Of a DNA stretch of 64,000 nt, positions 44,954-55,548 are shown one piece after another. The position numbers and the translations under genes are program-made. The stretch is taken from the NCBI RefSeq assembly GCF_007556815.1, contig NZ_CP041745.1, forward strand, positions 2,519,001-2,583,000. Reading direction: 5' to 3'. The DNA is from Paraburkholderia megapolitana. Lineage in GTDB: Bacteria > Pseudomonadota > Gammaproteobacteria > Burkholderiales > Burkholderiaceae. The notes under the pieces were generated by a model. It saw nothing but the letters and a program-made list of their open reading frames with translations, did no database searches and was not told where the DNA came from. Numbering within the stretch: the first letter of the stretch is position 1; each line of letters begins with the position of its first letter.

Positions 44954-47257
44954 TCAGAATGCTGTCCCGATCTGGAACTGGAATTTCTGATACTGGTCGC
45001 CGGTGTGCTTCTGCAGCGGGAAGCCGAGACTCAGCTTCAACGGTCCGATCGGCGAGATCCACGCCAGACCGACACCGTAGCCGTAACGCAGACCGTTCGC
45101 CCCGACGCTGTTGCCCTCGTTACCCCAGACGTTACCGCCATCGAGGAACGTGAAAACGCGCAGCGTACGGTCGTAGCCCGTGCCCGGCAGCGGGAACGTC
45201 AACTCGATATTGCCGACCACCATCTCGTTACCGCCGATCGGGTCTCCCGTCGTCGCGTCGCGCGGACCCAGCGAGCTTGGCTCGTAACCCCGCACCGAAC
45301 CGATACCGCCCGCGTAGTAATTCTTGAAAATCGGATATGGCTTGCCGGCGAGCCCGTTACCGTAGCCGCCCTGCAGGTTCAGGCCGAGCACGAAACCGCG
45401 TGCGAACGAGTAATAGTACTGCGCCTGAACGTCGGCCTTGTAGTATTGCGTACGCCCTGCCGGCGTGCCGTATTCGGCGTTCGCCTGCGTGAAGTAGCCG
45501 CGGCTCGGCACGAGCGCGCTATCGCGCGCATCGCGCGACCAGCCTACAGTGAGCGGTACGTTGTTCGACACGCGGCCGAAGTTGTTCACGTAGTCGATGT
45601 AGCTTTGCGGCGTGGCCGAATCGACGTCGAGCGTGTTCTGCTCGAGGCCCGCGCCGAAGTACACCGTGTCGACTTCCGAAAACGGAATACCGAACTTCAG
45701 GTCGCCACCCACCGTCACGATGCGGAAGCTCGAATTGGTCGAGTAGTACAGCGGCTGATACGTGCGGTAGTAGACGTCGGTGATCCGCTTGATGCCGTCC
45801 ACCGTGAAGTACGGGTCGACCTGGGTGACCGTCAGCGTACGGTACGTCTTGGCGGTGTTGACGTTGACCGACAGGCTCGTACCCGAACCGAACACGTTGT
45901 CCTGCGACACCCCCGCCGACAGCACGACCTTGTCCGTCGACGAAAAGCCCGCGCCCAGCGTAATCGCGCCGGTTGGCTTCTCGGTCACCTTGACGTCCAC
46001 GTCGACCTGGTCGGGCGTGCCTTCCACCGGGATCGTCGTGACGTCGACGTCGGTGAAGTAGCCGAGACGGTTGATCCGGTCCTTCGACAGCGCGAGCCGG
46101 TTCGAATCGAACCACGAGCTTTCGAGCTGGCGCATTTCGCGGCGCACGACTTCGTCGCGCGTGCGCGTGTTGCCGACCACGTTGATGCGCCGCACATACA
46201 CGCGGCGGCTCGGATCGACCTGCAGCGTGAGGTCGACCTTGTGATGCTCCTGATCGATCTGCGGCAACGCGTTCACGGTGGCGAACGCATAACCGTACTC
46301 GCCGAGCTTGTCGACGATCGTCTTCGTCGTGGCCTGCAGTTTTTCGGCCGAGAAGCGATCGCCCGGTTTGATCTTGATCAGCTTGGTGAGCTCCGCCTCG
46401 CGGTCCAGCAGGTTACCGCCCAGCTTGATGCTCGAAATCGTGTACGGCTCGCCTTCGTGCAGCGTCACCGTCAGGTACATGTCCTTCTTGTCCGGCGAAA
46501 TCGAAACCTGCGTCGAGTCGATGTTGAACTCGAGATAGCCGCGATTCAGGTAGTACGAGCGGATGTTTTCGAGGTCGCCGGTGAGCTTTTCCTTCGAGTA
46601 CAGATCGTTCTTCGTGTACCACGAGAACCAGTTCGGTGTGGACTGCTGCATCTCGTCGCGCAGCGTGCTCGTGCTGAACGCCTTGTTACCGATGAAGTTG
46701 ATCTGGCGGATCTTCGCGCTCGGCCCTTCGATCACCGAGAACAGCAGCGACACGCGATTACGGTCGATCGGCGTGACCGTGGTCGTGACTTCGGCTGCGT
46801 AGTAGCCGCGCGTCAGGTACTGGCGCTTCAGTTCCTGCTCGGCCTTGTCGACGAGCGCCTTGTCGTAGTAACGACCTTGCGACAAACCGACCGCGCGCAG
46901 CGCCTTGGTCAGGTTGTCCTTGTCGAATTCGTGGATGCCGGAGAAGTCGATCGTGCCGATGGCAGGACGTTCCTGCACCTGCACGATCACGACGTTGCCT
47001 TCGGTCGCGATCTTGACGTCGTTGAAGAAACCCGTCGCGTACAGCGCGCGGATCGCTTCGGAAGCCTTGTCGTCGCTGAATGTATCGCCTTGCTTGATCG
47101 GCAGATATGAGAACACCGTGCCGGCTTCGACGCGTTGCAGCCCCTCGATCCGGATGTCCTGCACCACGAATGGTGTCGTCGCGTGAGCCACCAGCCCATG
47201 CGCGGCGAATGCCGCGGCTACAACAGTCTTAGGTACCAAGCGATGAGGTTTAAACAA
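44954..47257 (-). CDS. bamA: Outer membrane protein assembly factor BamA
   Basis: This 767-residue protein folds and inserts outer-membrane beta-barrels. It has a signal sequence ending near AHA (residue 26), five POTRA domains from VVQDIRIEGLQRVEAGTVF to about residue 420, and a C-terminal 16-stranded barrel ending in FQFQIGTAF with the terminal Phe. The conserved VRGYEPSSLGPRD (VRGF/Y loop) is present. It sits between rseP and skp as usual. Confidence 0.98.
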   Translation of the reverse strand: MFKPHRLVPKTVVAAAFAAHGLVAHATTPFVVQDIRIEGLQRVEAGTVFSYLPIKQGDTFSDDKASEAIRALYATGFFNDVKIATEGNVVIVQVQERPAIGTIDFSGIHEFDKDNLTKALRAVGLSQGRYYDKALVDKAEQELKRQYLTRGYYAAEVTTTVTPIDRNRVSLLFSVIEGPSAKIRQINFIGNKAFSTSTLRDEMQQSTPNWFSWYTKNDLYSKEKLTGDLENIRSYYLNRGYLEFNIDSTQVSISPDKKDMYLTVTLHEGEPYTISSIKLGGNLLDREAELTKLIKIKPGDRFSAEKLQATTKTIVDKLGEYGYAFATVNALPQIDQEHHKVDLTLQVDPSRRVYVRRINVVGNTRTRDEVVRREMRQLESSWFDSNRLALSKDRINRLGYFTDVDVTTIPVEGTPDQVDVDVKVTEKPTGAITLGAGFSSTDKVVLSAGVSQDNVFGSGTSLSVNVNTAKTYRTLTVTQVDPYFTVDGIKRITDVYYRTYQPLYYSTNSSFRIVTVGGDLKFGIPFSEVDTVYFGAGLEQNTLDVDSATPQSYIDYVNNFGRVSNNVPLTVGWSRDARDSALVPSRGYFTQANAEYGTPAGRTQYYKADVQAQYYYSFARGFVLGLNLQGGYGNGLAGKPYPIFKNYYAGGIGSVRGYEPSSLGPRDATTGDPIGGNEMVVGNIELTFPLPGTGYDRTLRVFTFLDGGNVWGNEGNSVGANGLRYGYGVGLAWISPIGPLKLSLGFPLQKHTGDQYQKFQFQIGTAF

Positions 47258-47324
47258 CGTGCTTCCCCAGTGTGTATAGCTGCATCAGGTCAGACGGTCG
47301 TCATCGTGAACGCCGCCGGACACT

Positions 47325-48713
47325 TTAAAAATGGATTAAACGAGCCAGATCGTTGAAAAGCGCAATCGCCGACAATGCGACGATGCAGGCGAGTCCCGCT
47401 CTCTGCAGAACGAGCTGCCAGCGATCGGATACAACCTTGCCGGTTACAGCTTCAACCAAATAATATAACAGATGCCCCCCGTCCAAAACCGGAATTGGTA
47501 ACAGGTTGAGCACGCCGAGACTAATACTGACGAGCGCGAGGAACGATAAAAAGGCCGACGGACCGAGTCGCGCGCTCTTGCCTGCGTAATCCGCAATCGT
47601 CACCGGGCCCGACAGATTCTTCAGCGAGGCCTCGCCGACGATCATCCGGCCGAACATCCGCAGCGAGTAAACACTGAGGTCCCACGTGCGGCGCGCGCCC
47701 AGTTGCATGCTTTCGAGCGGACCGTAACGGACTTCGAGCGACGGCACCTGGGTGGCCAGTTCGGCGCCGATGCGGCCGACATCCTGGCCCGTCGTCTCGT
47801 CGCGCCGGGCCGCGGGCACGATCACGATATTCTCGAGCGTGCCGGGCTGCTGTCTCTCGGCGCCGCGTTCGACCCGCAGAGTGACCGGCTTGCCCGCATG
47901 TGCCTTGATGGCCGCGATGAAGGTGCTGGCGTTGTCGGCCTGCTTGCCGTCGATCGCGCGCAGCCTGTCGCCCGGCTGCAATCCGGCCTGTTGAGCCGCG
48001 CTGCCCGCCTCGACACCGGCCACGGACAACGTCCCACCGCCCGGCTCGAAACCAAGCCGCGACATGAAATCGTCGTCGACGTCCTTGTCCGACACGCTGC
48101 GCAGGTCGACGGGGAAATCGAAGGTGCCGCGGCCGTCCTTCGCGCTCAGTACCACGCGACGGTGGTCGAAGGCCGCTCCGAGCAGCTTCCAGCGCAGATC
48201 GGACCATGAGCGCACCGGTTCGGACTCGCCCGCGTCGCCTTCGCGCACCGCCACGACCGTTTCGCCGCCATCGAAGCCCGCGCGCGCCGCGACGGTATCC
48301 GGAGCCGGAGTCGCGACAATCGCCGCCGGCTCGGTTACGCCCGTCGCAAAGACCACGGCGAACAGCACGATAGCGAGCAGGAAATTGGCGATCGGACCGG
48401 CCGCGACGATCGCGATCCGTTTGCCGACCGACTGACGGTTGAAGGCGTGCGGCAGCTCGGCGGTGGGGATGGGTACACCCTCTTCACGCTCGTCGAGCAT
48501 CTTCACGTAGCCGCCCAGCGGCAACGCGGCGATCGTCCACTGCGTACCGGTCTTACCGCTGACCCATTGCACGAGCGGCTTGCCGAAACCAATCGAGAAG
48601 CGCAGTACTTTCACGCCGCACAGACGCGCGACGCTGTAATGGCCGAACTCGTGTACGACGACGAGCACACCGATCGCCACCACGAAGGCAAGGAGTTCGA
48701 TCAGCAGGTTCAT
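47325..48713 (-). CDS. rseP: RIP metalloprotease RseP
   Basis: This 462-residue inner-membrane site-2 protease cleaves anti-sigma factor RseA and leftover signal peptides. The zinc motif is VVVHEFGHYSVA near residue 22 (HExxH), with the second zinc ligand in NLLPIPVLDGGHLLYYLVEA. Two PDZ domains lie between the membrane halves. ATG 48713 is chosen over the longer open frame because it matches the family N-terminus (MNLLIELLAFVVAIGVL). It is seven bases after dxr. Confidence 0.97.
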   Translation of the reverse strand: MNLLIELLAFVVAIGVLVVVHEFGHYSVARLCGVKVLRFSIGFGKPLVQWVSGKTGTQWTIAALPLGGYVKMLDEREEGVPIPTAELPHAFNRQSVGKRIAIVAAGPIANFLLAIVLFAVVFATGVTEPAAIVATPAPDTVAARAGFDGGETVVAVREGDAGESEPVRSWSDLRWKLLGAAFDHRRVVLSAKDGRGTFDFPVDLRSVSDKDVDDDFMSRLGFEPGGGTLSVAGVEAGSAAQQAGLQPGDRLRAIDGKQADNASTFIAAIKAHAGKPVTLRVERGAERQQPGTLENIVIVPAARRDETTGQDVGRIGAELATQVPSLEVRYGPLESMQLGARRTWDLSVYSLRMFGRMIVGEASLKNLSGPVTIADYAGKSARLGPSAFLSFLALVSISLGVLNLLPIPVLDGGHLLYYLVEAVTGKVVSDRWQLVLQRAGLACIVALSAIALFNDLARLIHF

Positions 48714-48720
48714 GGTCGGC

Positions 48721-49941
48721 TCACTGGGCCACGCGTTCCGTGCGACCGGTGCTGCTTGTGCCGCCTGTACTGTAGGCACCGGCGACAAAACCGGCCGCTG
48801 CACGGCGCGCCGCGGCGTCGGCCTCAAGCACATCGTCGAGGCTGCCGGCGCTGCGGTTAGGCAGCGCATTCAGCACGGCGTCGACGATCTGCGCAATCGC
48901 CATGAAGCCGATCTTGCGCGCGAGGAACGCTTCCACCGCAACTTCGTTCGCCGCGTTCAACGCGGCGCTCGCGACGCCGCCCTCGGCAAGCGCCTTCATG
49001 GCGAGCGCCAGACACGGGAAACGTGCGTAATCGGGTTTCTCGAACGACAGCGACGCGACCTGCACGAGGTCGAGCGGCGCGACGCCGGAATCGACGCGCT
49101 CCGGAAAGGCCAGCGCGTGCGCGATCGGCGTACGCATGTCGGGGTTGCCGAGCTGCGCGAGCACCGAACCGTCCGCATACGACACCAGCGAATGGATCAC
49201 GCTCTGCGGATGGATCAGCACCTCGATCCGTTCGCCCGGCAGGCCGAACAGCCAGTGCGCCTCGATCACTTCGAGGCCCTTGTTCATCATCGTGGCTGAA
49301 TCGACGGAGATCTTGCGGCCCATCACCCAGTTCGGGTGCTTGCAGGCTTCGTCGGGGGTGACGTCGACGAGCGTCGACGGTTCGCGCGTGCGGAACGGAC
49401 CACCCGACGCGGTCAGAAGGATCTTCGAGACGCCGCCGTGCAGCGCGGCTTCGCGCGGCAGACACTGGAAAATCGCGTTGTGTTCGCTGTCGACCGGCAG
49501 CAGGACCGCGCCGTGGTCGCGCACCGCGTCCATGAAGATCGCGCCGGACATCACCAGCGCTTCCTTGTTCGCGAGCAGGATGCGTTTGCCGGCGCGCGCC
49601 GCCGCCAGCGTAGGAGCAAGGCCGGCTGCGCCGACGATCGCCGCCACCACCGTATCGCAGGCGGCATTTTCCGACACGTCGACGAGCGCCTGCGCGCCGA
49701 ACGTCACCTCGGTCTTGCAACCGGCGGCCCGCAGCTTCGCCGCAACCTGCGCGGCAGTATCGGCGTCGCCGACCACCGCCACTTCGGGGCTAAAGCGCAG
49801 GCATTGCTCGACGAGCTTGTCGCCGTTGCGATGCGCGCTCAGCGCGTAGATCGAGAAGCGCTCGGGATGACGCGCGACGACGTCGAGCGTGCTGTCTCCA
49901 ATCGAGCCCGTGGAACCGAGCAAAGTTAATCGTTTGTGCAT
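48721..49941 (-). CDS. dxr: 1-deoxy-D-xylulose-5-phosphate reductoisomerase
   Basis: This 406-residue enzyme makes 2-C-methyl-D-erythritol 4-phosphate in the non-mevalonate isoprenoid pathway. The NADPH motif is [16 protein letters not shown], and the metal/substrate site is in [13 protein letters not shown], with [12 protein letters not shown] and [23 protein letters not shown] 49941 (MHKRL) fits the family; the open frame upstream is low-complexity Cys-rich shadow. It is followed by rseP and preceded by cdsA. Confidence 0.97.
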   Translation of the reverse strand: MHKRLTLLGSTGSIGDSTLDVVARHPERFSIYALSAHRNGDKLVEQCLRFSPEVAVVGDADTAAQVAAKLRAAGCKTEVTFGAQALVDVSENAACDTVVAAIVGAAGLAPTLAAARAGKRILLANKEALVMSGAIFMDAVRDHGAVLLPVDSEHNAIFQCLPREAALHGGVSKILLTASGGPFRTREPSTLVDVTPDEACKHPNWVMGRKISVDSATMMNKGLEVIEAHWLFGLPGERIEVLIHPQSVIHSLVSYADGSVLAQLGNPDMRTPIAHALAFPERVDSGVAPLDLVQVASLSFEKPDYARFPCLALAMKALAEGGVASAALNAANEVAVEAFLARKIGFMAIAQIVDAVLNALPNRSAGSLDDVLEADAAARRAAAGFVAGAYSTGGTSSTGRTERVAQ

Positions 49942-49951
49942 GTCTCTTTCT

Positions 49952-50785
49952 CTAGCCGAGCGTCGGCGGCAACAGCAGCATGGCGAGCGGCAGCACCGGC
50001 AACAATGCGTCGATGCGGTCGAGCACGCCACCATGTCCCGGCAGCAGGCCACTTGAATCTTTCACGCCGGCCTGGCGCTTCAGCAGCGATTCGAACAGGT
50101 CGCCGATCACGCTGAACGCGACCAGCACGGTCAACGTCGCGATGGTGCGTACTGCACCGAACTGCGCGAACAACGCGGAATACAGCGTGGGTTCGAATGC
50201 GTGCAGCGCAATCGCCACGCCGGCCACGATCATCACCGTCACCCAGCCGCCGATTGCACCTTCCCAGCTCTTGCCGGGACTGATCGTGGGAGCAAGCTTA
50301 CGGCGACCAAACGCTTTCCCCGCGAAGTATGCGCCAATGTCGGCGAGCCATACCAAAAGCAGCAGGGACAGAACAAACGGTACGCCGGCCATGCGAGCGG
50401 CAACGAGCGCATGCCAGCAGGCAACGAACGCCACGATCCCCGCGACGAACAGAAACAGACGCCATGCGCCTTGCGCGAGCGTGGGCTTGCGTAACAACAC
50501 GAACGGCCCGGCCAGCACCCAGAATACGCCTGCCGCCTGGAAGAGCGGTCGGGGCAACTGCATGCCGGTCCCAAGACGCGTACTCGCGACAAGCGCGGCC
50601 GCCGTCACGAGCGCATAGACCACTGGTCCGGCGCCGCCCACCTTGAGCAGACGCGCCCATTCCCACGCGGCGAACACGACGACGAAGGCGATCAGCGCGC
50701 CGAACGCGCCCACCGGCGCAAACAGCGTGACCGGCAGGAACACTGCGAGCAGGACAATCGCCGTGATGACACGGGTCTTTAGCAT
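49952..50785 (-). CDS. cdsA: Phosphatidate cytidylyltransferase
   Basis: This 277-residue integral membrane enzyme makes CDP-diacylglycerol from phosphatidic acid and CTP, feeding all phospholipid synthesis. It has about seven or eight membrane helices and the signature region [33 protein letters not shown], then [21 protein letters not shown]. Its start overlaps uppS by seven bases. Confidence 0.96.
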   Translation of the reverse strand: MLKTRVITAIVLLAVFLPVTLFAPVGAFGALIAFVVVFAAWEWARLLKVGGAGPVVYALVTAAALVASTRLGTGMQLPRPLFQAAGVFWVLAGPFVLLRKPTLAQGAWRLFLFVAGIVAFVACWHALVAARMAGVPFVLSLLLLVWLADIGAYFAGKAFGRRKLAPTISPGKSWEGAIGGWVTVMIVAGVAIALHAFEPTLYSALFAQFGAVRTIATLTVLVAFSVIGDLFESLLKRQAGVKDSSGLLPGHGGVLDRIDALLPVLPLAMLLLPPTLG

Positions 50786-51561
50786 GGAAGCGAGTCGGCG
50801 TTTTGCGATTGCGGCTCAAGCTGGGCGCTCGTGCGGCCGAAGCGGCGCTCGCGTTCCGTATAGGAAGCGATGGCATGGCCGAGGGCGTCGGCGTCGAAGT
50901 CCGGCCAGAAGGTATCGGTGAAATAGAACTCGGTGTAGGCGAGCTGCCACAGCAGGAAGTTGCTGACGCGTTGCTCGCCGCCGGTGCGGATGAACAGGTC
51001 GGGCTCGGGCGCGTACGCCATCGCCAGATGTTCGGCAAACGATTCCTCGGTCACCTCGACGGCGTGGCCCGCGACCGCCGATTGCTCGGCGAGCTTGCGC
51101 GTCGCCTGCATGATGTCCCAGCGACCGCCGTAATTCGCCGCGATGGTCAGCGTGAGACGCGTATTGCGCGCGGTCTTGGTTTCCGCGCGGCGGATCAGGT
51201 CCTGGATGCGCCGGTCGAACATCGACAGGTCGCCGACCACACGCAGGCGAATACCGTTCGCATGCAGCTTGCCGACTTCGCGTTCGAGCGCGGTGACGAA
51301 GAGGCGCATCAGGAACGAGACTTCATCCGTAGGACGCCGCCAGTTCTCCGAGCTGAACGCGAACAGCGTCAGGTATTCGACGCCTTGCCGCGCACACGCT
51401 TCAACGGTGGCGCGCACCGCATCGACGCCGCGCGTATGGCCCGCCACGCGCGGCAGGCGACGCTGCGTCGCCCAGCGGCCGTTACCGTCCATGATGATCG
51501 CGATATGTCGCGGCACCGCTGCGACGTCAGGCACGCGCACGGTTGAGCTGGTATAGGTCAT
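50779..51561 (-). CDS. uppS: Undecaprenyl diphosphate synthase
   Basis: This 260-residue cis-prenyltransferase makes the C55 lipid carrier for peptidoglycan and other envelope polymers. It has [27 protein letters not shown], where the Asp binds magnesium, then [14 protein letters not shown] and [22 protein letters not shown]. Start ATG 51561. Upstream is frr. Confidence 0.97.
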   Translation of the reverse strand: MTYTSSTVRVPDVAAVPRHIAIIMDGNGRWATQRRLPRVAGHTRGVDAVRATVEACARQGVEYLTLFAFSSENWRRPTDEVSFLMRLFVTALEREVGKLHANGIRLRVVGDLSMFDRRIQDLIRRAETKTARNTRLTLTIAANYGGRWDIMQATRKLAEQSAVAGHAVEVTEESFAEHLAMAYAPEPDLFIRTGGEQRVSNFLLWQLAYTEFYFTDTFWPDFDADALGHAIASYTERERRFGRTSAQLEPQSQNADSLPC

Positions 51562-51624
51562 GGCCGTCGGAGCAATGGCTGCAATGAAGAAGAGTGGACC
51601 TTGAAGGTGCCGATGCCTGAGGCA

Positions 51625-52185
51625 TCACACCGTCATGATCTCGGCTTCTTTCGTTTGCACGAGCTTGTCGATCTCCGTGACGAACTTGTCCGTCAGCTTC
51701 TGGACGTCGTCGCTGGCGCGGCGCTCGTCGTCCTCGGAGATATCCTTGTCTTTCACGAGCTTCTTCAGTTGCTCGTTGGCATCGCGCCGCAGGTTGCGCA
51801 CCGCGATCTTGGCCGTCTCGGCTTCGCTCTTGACGACCTTCGTCAGTTCGCGGCGGCGCTCTTCGGTGAGCGCGGGCATCGGTACGCGGATCTGGTCGCC
51901 CGAGGTAGCCGGGTTCAGGCCCAGATCCGATTCGCGGATCGCCTTCTCGACCACCTGCACCATCTTCTTTTCCCACGGCTGCACGCCGATCGTGCGCGCG
52001 TCCACGAGCGTCATGTTCGCGACCTGCGAGATCGGCACCGGCGAGCCGTAGTAATCGACCTGGATGTGATCGAGCAGGCCCGTATGCGCACGGCCCGTGC
52101 GGATCTTTGACAGATCGTTCTTGAATGCATCGATCGAGCGCAGCATTTTCTGCTCAGCGCCCTTCTTGACGTCAGCTACAGACAT
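51625..52185 (-). CDS. frr: Ribosome recycling factor
   Basis: This 186-residue protein splits post-termination ribosomes together with EF-G. It shows the full family pattern: [39 protein letters not shown], the middle domain, and the C-terminal [28 protein letters not shown]. Length is standard. It follows pyrH with a 98-base gap. Confidence 0.98.
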   Translation of the reverse strand: MSVADVKKGAEQKMLRSIDAFKNDLSKIRTGRAHTGLLDHIQVDYYGSPVPISQVANMTLVDARTIGVQPWEKKMVQVVEKAIRESDLGLNPATSGDQIRVPMPALTEERRRELTKVVKSEAETAKIAVRNLRRDANEQLKKLVKDKDISEDDERRASDDVQKLTDKFVTEIDKLVQTKEAEIMTV

Positions 52186-52283
52186 ATTTAAACCTCCGAA
52201 CCTTCAAAACGGTGCGGGCCAGCCAGCGCGCGTAAAGCGGCGACCCGGGCCCGCGTTCGAACCCACATTTTCTGACAGGGAGT

Positions 52284-52997
52284 TTACACGTGGACGAGGG
52301 TGCCCTCGTCCTCGCCCTGCACGATACGTTTGAGCGCGCCCGGCTTGAGAATCGAGAACACGCGGATCGGCAGCTTCTGGTCGCGGCACAGCGCAAAGGC
52401 CGTCGCGTCCATCACCTGCAGGTTGCGGCCGATCGCTTCGTCGAAGCTGATCGTCGTGTAGCGCGTCGCGCTCGGGTCTTTCTTCGGATCAGCCGAATAG
52501 ACGCCATCGACCTTGGTCGCCTTCAGCACGACTTCCGCGCCGATTTCCGAACCGCGCAAAGCCGCTGCGGTGTCGGTCGTGAAAAACGGGTTGCCGGTAC
52601 CGGCCGCGAAGATCACGACCTTGCCTTCCTCAAGCTGGCGTATTGCCCGCGGGCGAATGTACGGCTCGACCACCTGGTCCATGCGCAGCGCGGACTGCAC
52701 ACGCGCTTCGATGCCCGCGTGACGCATCGCATCCTGCAGCGCGAGCGCGTTCATCATGGTAGCGAGCATCCCCATGTAGTCGGCCGTCGCACGGTCCATA
52801 CCGGCCGCGCCGCCCGCCACACCGCGGAAAATATTGCCGCCGCCGATCACGACCGCGAGCTGCGTGCCCAGCCGCACTACCTCGGCCACGTCCGCCACCA
52901 TGCCTTCGATCGTTGCGCGATTGATGCCGAAAGCATCCTCGCCCATCAGAGCTTCACCGGAGAGTTTGAGGAGAACGCGTTTGTAGGCAGTGGGCAT
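52284..52997 (-). CDS. pyrH: UMP kinase
   Basis: This 237-residue amino acid kinase family protein phosphorylates UMP to UDP. It has [47 protein letters not shown] and [22 protein letters not shown] 52997 gives the usual length; the longer frame upstream lacks family sequence. It belongs to the tsf-pyrH-frr series. Confidence 0.97.
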   Translation of the reverse strand: MPTAYKRVLLKLSGEALMGEDAFGINRATIEGMVADVAEVVRLGTQLAVVIGGGNIFRGVAGGAAGMDRATADYMGMLATMMNALALQDAMRHAGIEARVQSALRMDQVVEPYIRPRAIRQLEEGKVVIFAAGTGNPFFTTDTAAALRGSEIGAEVVLKATKVDGVYSADPKKDPSATRYTTISFDEAIGRNLQVMDATAFALCRDQKLPIRVFSILKPGALKRIVQGEDEGTLVHV

Positions 52998-53157
52998 AGG
53001 GGTATCCAGATCGCGCGGAACAGGGCAACAACAAGGGACTAATGTAGGGGTGAAATGCCGGTTCGGGCAAGGGCCGCCAAATTGACGGCCTGCGAGGCCC
53101 GTGCGGGGCGGCTGCGGCGCGAGGGTCGACCCGCGGACAGCCTTGCGGCACTTCAGG

Positions 53158-53184
53158 CCGCGGCGGGCTTGTGCCCCGCCGCGG
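53158..53184 (-). terminator. Hairpin after tsf
   Basis: CCGCGGCGGG and CCCGCCGCGG pair perfectly with a seven-base loop, in the 240-base gap between tsf and pyrH. There is no T run after it, so it may act as a pause or RNA-stability structure rather than a true terminator. Confidence 0.5.
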
Positions 53185-53237
53185 GTCCAACGATACAACG
53201 TGCTGGCGCAGCATGGTGCCGCGCCAACCTCCAACGC

Positions 53238-54119
53238 TTACTGTTGCTTTGCAGCAGCCACTTGCGCGGCCACTTCGGCAGCGAAATCGTCCTGGCGCTT
53301 CTCGATGCCCTCGCCGACCACGAACAGTGCGAACTTCTGCACCGACGCGCCGCCAGCCTTCAGCATCTGCTCGATTGTCTGTTTGTCGTTCTTCACGAAC
53401 GGCTGGTTCAGCAGCGAGACTTCCTTCAGATACTTCTGCACGCTGCCGTCGACCATCTTCGCGACGATTTCAGCCGGCTTGCCGGATTCGGCGGCCTTCT
53501 GTTCTGCGATGCTGCGTTCCTTCGCGATCAGGTCCGCCGGCACTTCGTCGGCCGACAGCGAAACCGGCTTCATCGCGGCGATGTGCATCGCGACGTCCTT
53601 GCCGACCTGCTCGTCCGCGCCGGTGTACTCGACCAGCACGCCGATACGCGTGCCGTGCAGGTACGCTGCCAGCTTGTTCGACGTTGCGAAGCGCGCGAAA
53701 CGGCGGATCGACAGGTTTTCACCGATCTTGCCGACTAGTGCGAGGCGCACGGCGTCGACGGTCTGGCCGTCGAGCGGCAGCGCGGCGAGCGCAGCCACGT
53801 CAGCCGGGTTTTGCTTCGCGATCAGTTCAGCGACAGTCTTCGAGAACGCGAGGAAATCATCGTTCTTCGAAACGAAGTCGGTTTCGCAGTTCAGTTCGAC
53901 GATCGCGCCCGCGTTGTCGCCGAGGAACGAGGCGATCACGCCTTCTGCCGTCACGCGCGATGCTGCCTTGCTCGCCTTGTTGCCGAGCTTCACACGCAGC
54001 AGTTCTTCGGCACGTTCCATATCGCCGTCAGCTTCCGTCAGCGCCTTCTTGCATTCCATCATCGGCGCATCGGTCTTCGCGCGCAGTTCTGCAACCATGC
54101 TTGCGGTAATTGCCGCCAT
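53238..54119 (-). CDS. tsf: Elongation factor Ts
   Basis: This 293-residue factor exchanges nucleotides on EF-Tu. The N-terminal module reads [30 protein letters not shown], followed by the core with [23 protein letters not shown]. Two ATGs are adjacent (54122 and 54119); the second fits AAGGAG better. It follows rpsB with a terminator-like hairpin between them. Confidence 0.98.
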   Translation of the reverse strand: MAAITASMVAELRAKTDAPMMECKKALTEADGDMERAEELLRVKLGNKASKAASRVTAEGVIASFLGDNAGAIVELNCETDFVSKNDDFLAFSKTVAELIAKQNPADVAALAALPLDGQTVDAVRLALVGKIGENLSIRRFARFATSNKLAAYLHGTRIGVLVEYTGADEQVGKDVAMHIAAMKPVSLSADEVPADLIAKERSIAEQKAAESGKPAEIVAKMVDGSVQKYLKEVSLLNQPFVKNDKQTIEQMLKAGGASVQKFALFVVGEGIEKRQDDFAAEVAAQVAAAKQQ

Positions 54120-54242
54120 CATTCGCTCCTTGGGTCTGTCTTTCACACGCCGTCCGCATTCGATGCCGACAGCAAGAATTCGTTTCCGCGCGGCGCATTT
54201 TTTTACGCGCCGGCGATGGTCCTGCTAAACGCTACGGCTTAA

Positions 54243-54273
54243 AAAAAGGGGGCCTGTAGAAAGCCCCCTTTTT
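54243..54273 (-). terminator. Terminator or attenuator between rpsB and tsf
   Basis: AAAAAGGGGGC and GCCCCCTTTTT form an 11-bp stem with a nine-base loop, followed by a T run on the minus strand. It lies 19 bases after the rpsB stop, so it could set the ratio of S2 to EF-Ts. Confidence 0.85.
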
Positions 54274-54291
54274 GGCCGGTCACGGGGTCGC

Positions 54292-55044
54292 TTACGCTTC
54301 CGCGTTGACCTCGACGAACTCGTCGCCGTCGTCGCCGCGTGCGGCCTGGACCACTTCGTTGACCGAGTTCGCACGGCCTTCGAGGATCGCGTCGGCCACG
54401 CCTGCCGTGTACAGGGCAACAGCCTTGCTGGCGTCGTCGTTACCCGGGATCACGTAGTCGATGCCTTCCGGCGAGTGGTTCGTGTCGACCACTGCGATGA
54501 CCGGCACACCGAGCTTGTTCGCTTCGGTAACGGCAATCTTGTGGTAACCGACGTCGACCACGAAGATCGCGTCCGGAATGCCGCCCATGTCCTTCACGCC
54601 GCCGATCGACTTTTGCAGCTTCTGGATTTCGCGTTCGAACAGCAGCGCTTCCTTCTTGCTCATGCGTTCGGTTTCGCCGGATTCGACAGCCGCTTCCATG
54701 TCCTTCAGGCGCTTGATCGATACTTTCAGCGTCTTGAAGTTGGTCAGCATGCCGCCGAGCCAGCGTGCGTTGACATACGGCATACCAGCGCGCAGCGCTT
54801 CTTCAGCCATCGTGTCGCGCGATTGACGCTTCGTACCGACGAACAGGATCGTGCCGCGGTTCGCTGCCAGTTGACGCACGTACTTCAGCGCGTCGTTGTA
54901 CATCGGCAGCGTCTTTTCGAGGTTGATGATGTGAATCTTGTTGCGATGGCCGAAAATGAACGGGGCCATTTTGGGGTTCCAGAAGCGCGTCTGGTGACCA
55001 AAGTGGACACCGGCTTCCAGCATTTGACGCATGGTGACTGCCAT
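54292..55044 (-). CDS. rpsB: 30S ribosomal protein S2
   Basis: This 250-residue ribosomal protein has the standard S2 sequence: [29 protein letters not shown], then [30 protein letters not shown] and [54 protein letters not shown] 55044 follows GGAG. Its leader (55045-55330) is long and can fold. Confidence 0.98.
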   Translation of the reverse strand: MAVTMRQMLEAGVHFGHQTRFWNPKMAPFIFGHRNKIHIINLEKTLPMYNDALKYVRQLAANRGTILFVGTKRQSRDTMAEEALRAGMPYVNARWLGGMLTNFKTLKVSIKRLKDMEAAVESGETERMSKKEALLFEREIQKLQKSIGGVKDMGGIPDAIFVVDVGYHKIAVTEANKLGVPVIAVVDTNHSPEGIDYVIPGNDDASKAVALYTAGVADAILEGRANSVNEVVQAARGDDGDEFVEVNAEA

Positions 55045-55330
55045 GTAAATCTCCGCAAGGGTTGGGTCTTAAGCCGGCTGCCGCATCCACCGCGCCGCCC
55101 TCACCTTTGTGAAGACCTGACGCTGCGGACACCCTGGGTGCGCCGGCTTGCGAGTTTGCTGCTTCGCTTCCTGCTTGCTCGAGGCGCCCGTACTTATTAC
55201 ATAGGCAAGCACCTCGAGGATCGTCGCGACGCAGGAAGCGCCCGCCGCGAGAACCAGTCCTCCTGAATTCGCCCAACACCGCACACAAACCGGTATCTAA
55301 CAAATCAGGAACGACGTAGCCCGCGATTAT
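55045..55330 (-). promoter_or_regulatory. Structured rpsB leader
   Basis: The transcribed leader carries a long stem: CGCTTCCTGC (55165-55174) pairs perfectly with GCAGGAAGCG (55231-55240), with inner pairing GCTTGC (55173-55178) / GCAAGC (55205-55210) as an alternative, and CTCGAGG/CCTCGAG between. This could be the autoregulatory site that S2 binds in other bacteria. The rest of the 504-base gap up to map has only promoters. Confidence 0.4.
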
Positions 55331-55355
55331 AGCATGTGACTATCGCCTGACTCAA
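55326..55355 (-). promoter_or_regulatory. rpsB promoter
   Basis: On the minus strand TTGAGT (55350-55355) and a perfect TATAAT (55326-55331) are separated by 18 bases, with an extended TGC before the -10. It is about 280 bases upstream of the rpsB start. Confidence 0.7.
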
Positions 55356-55548
55356 TGGGTCCGATGGATACCTGGTAGCACATGGCTTAAGCCGCCGGTT
55401 GCACCTCCGGGCACGCGTTTCGGCGCAAACCGGGGCGCCACAGCCCCGTCCGCTGGCCTCCAAGGCGGCTCCGGGTCGTCTCAAAAGCCAGCGGCACCCT
55501 CAATATGGTGCGATAATTCGCCCAATAGACGCATTTCAGGCCCATCCC

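Noticed and set aside
45005..47110. 701-codon plus-strand frame opposite bamA
   Set aside because: Antisense shadow, Arg/Val-rich, no domain.
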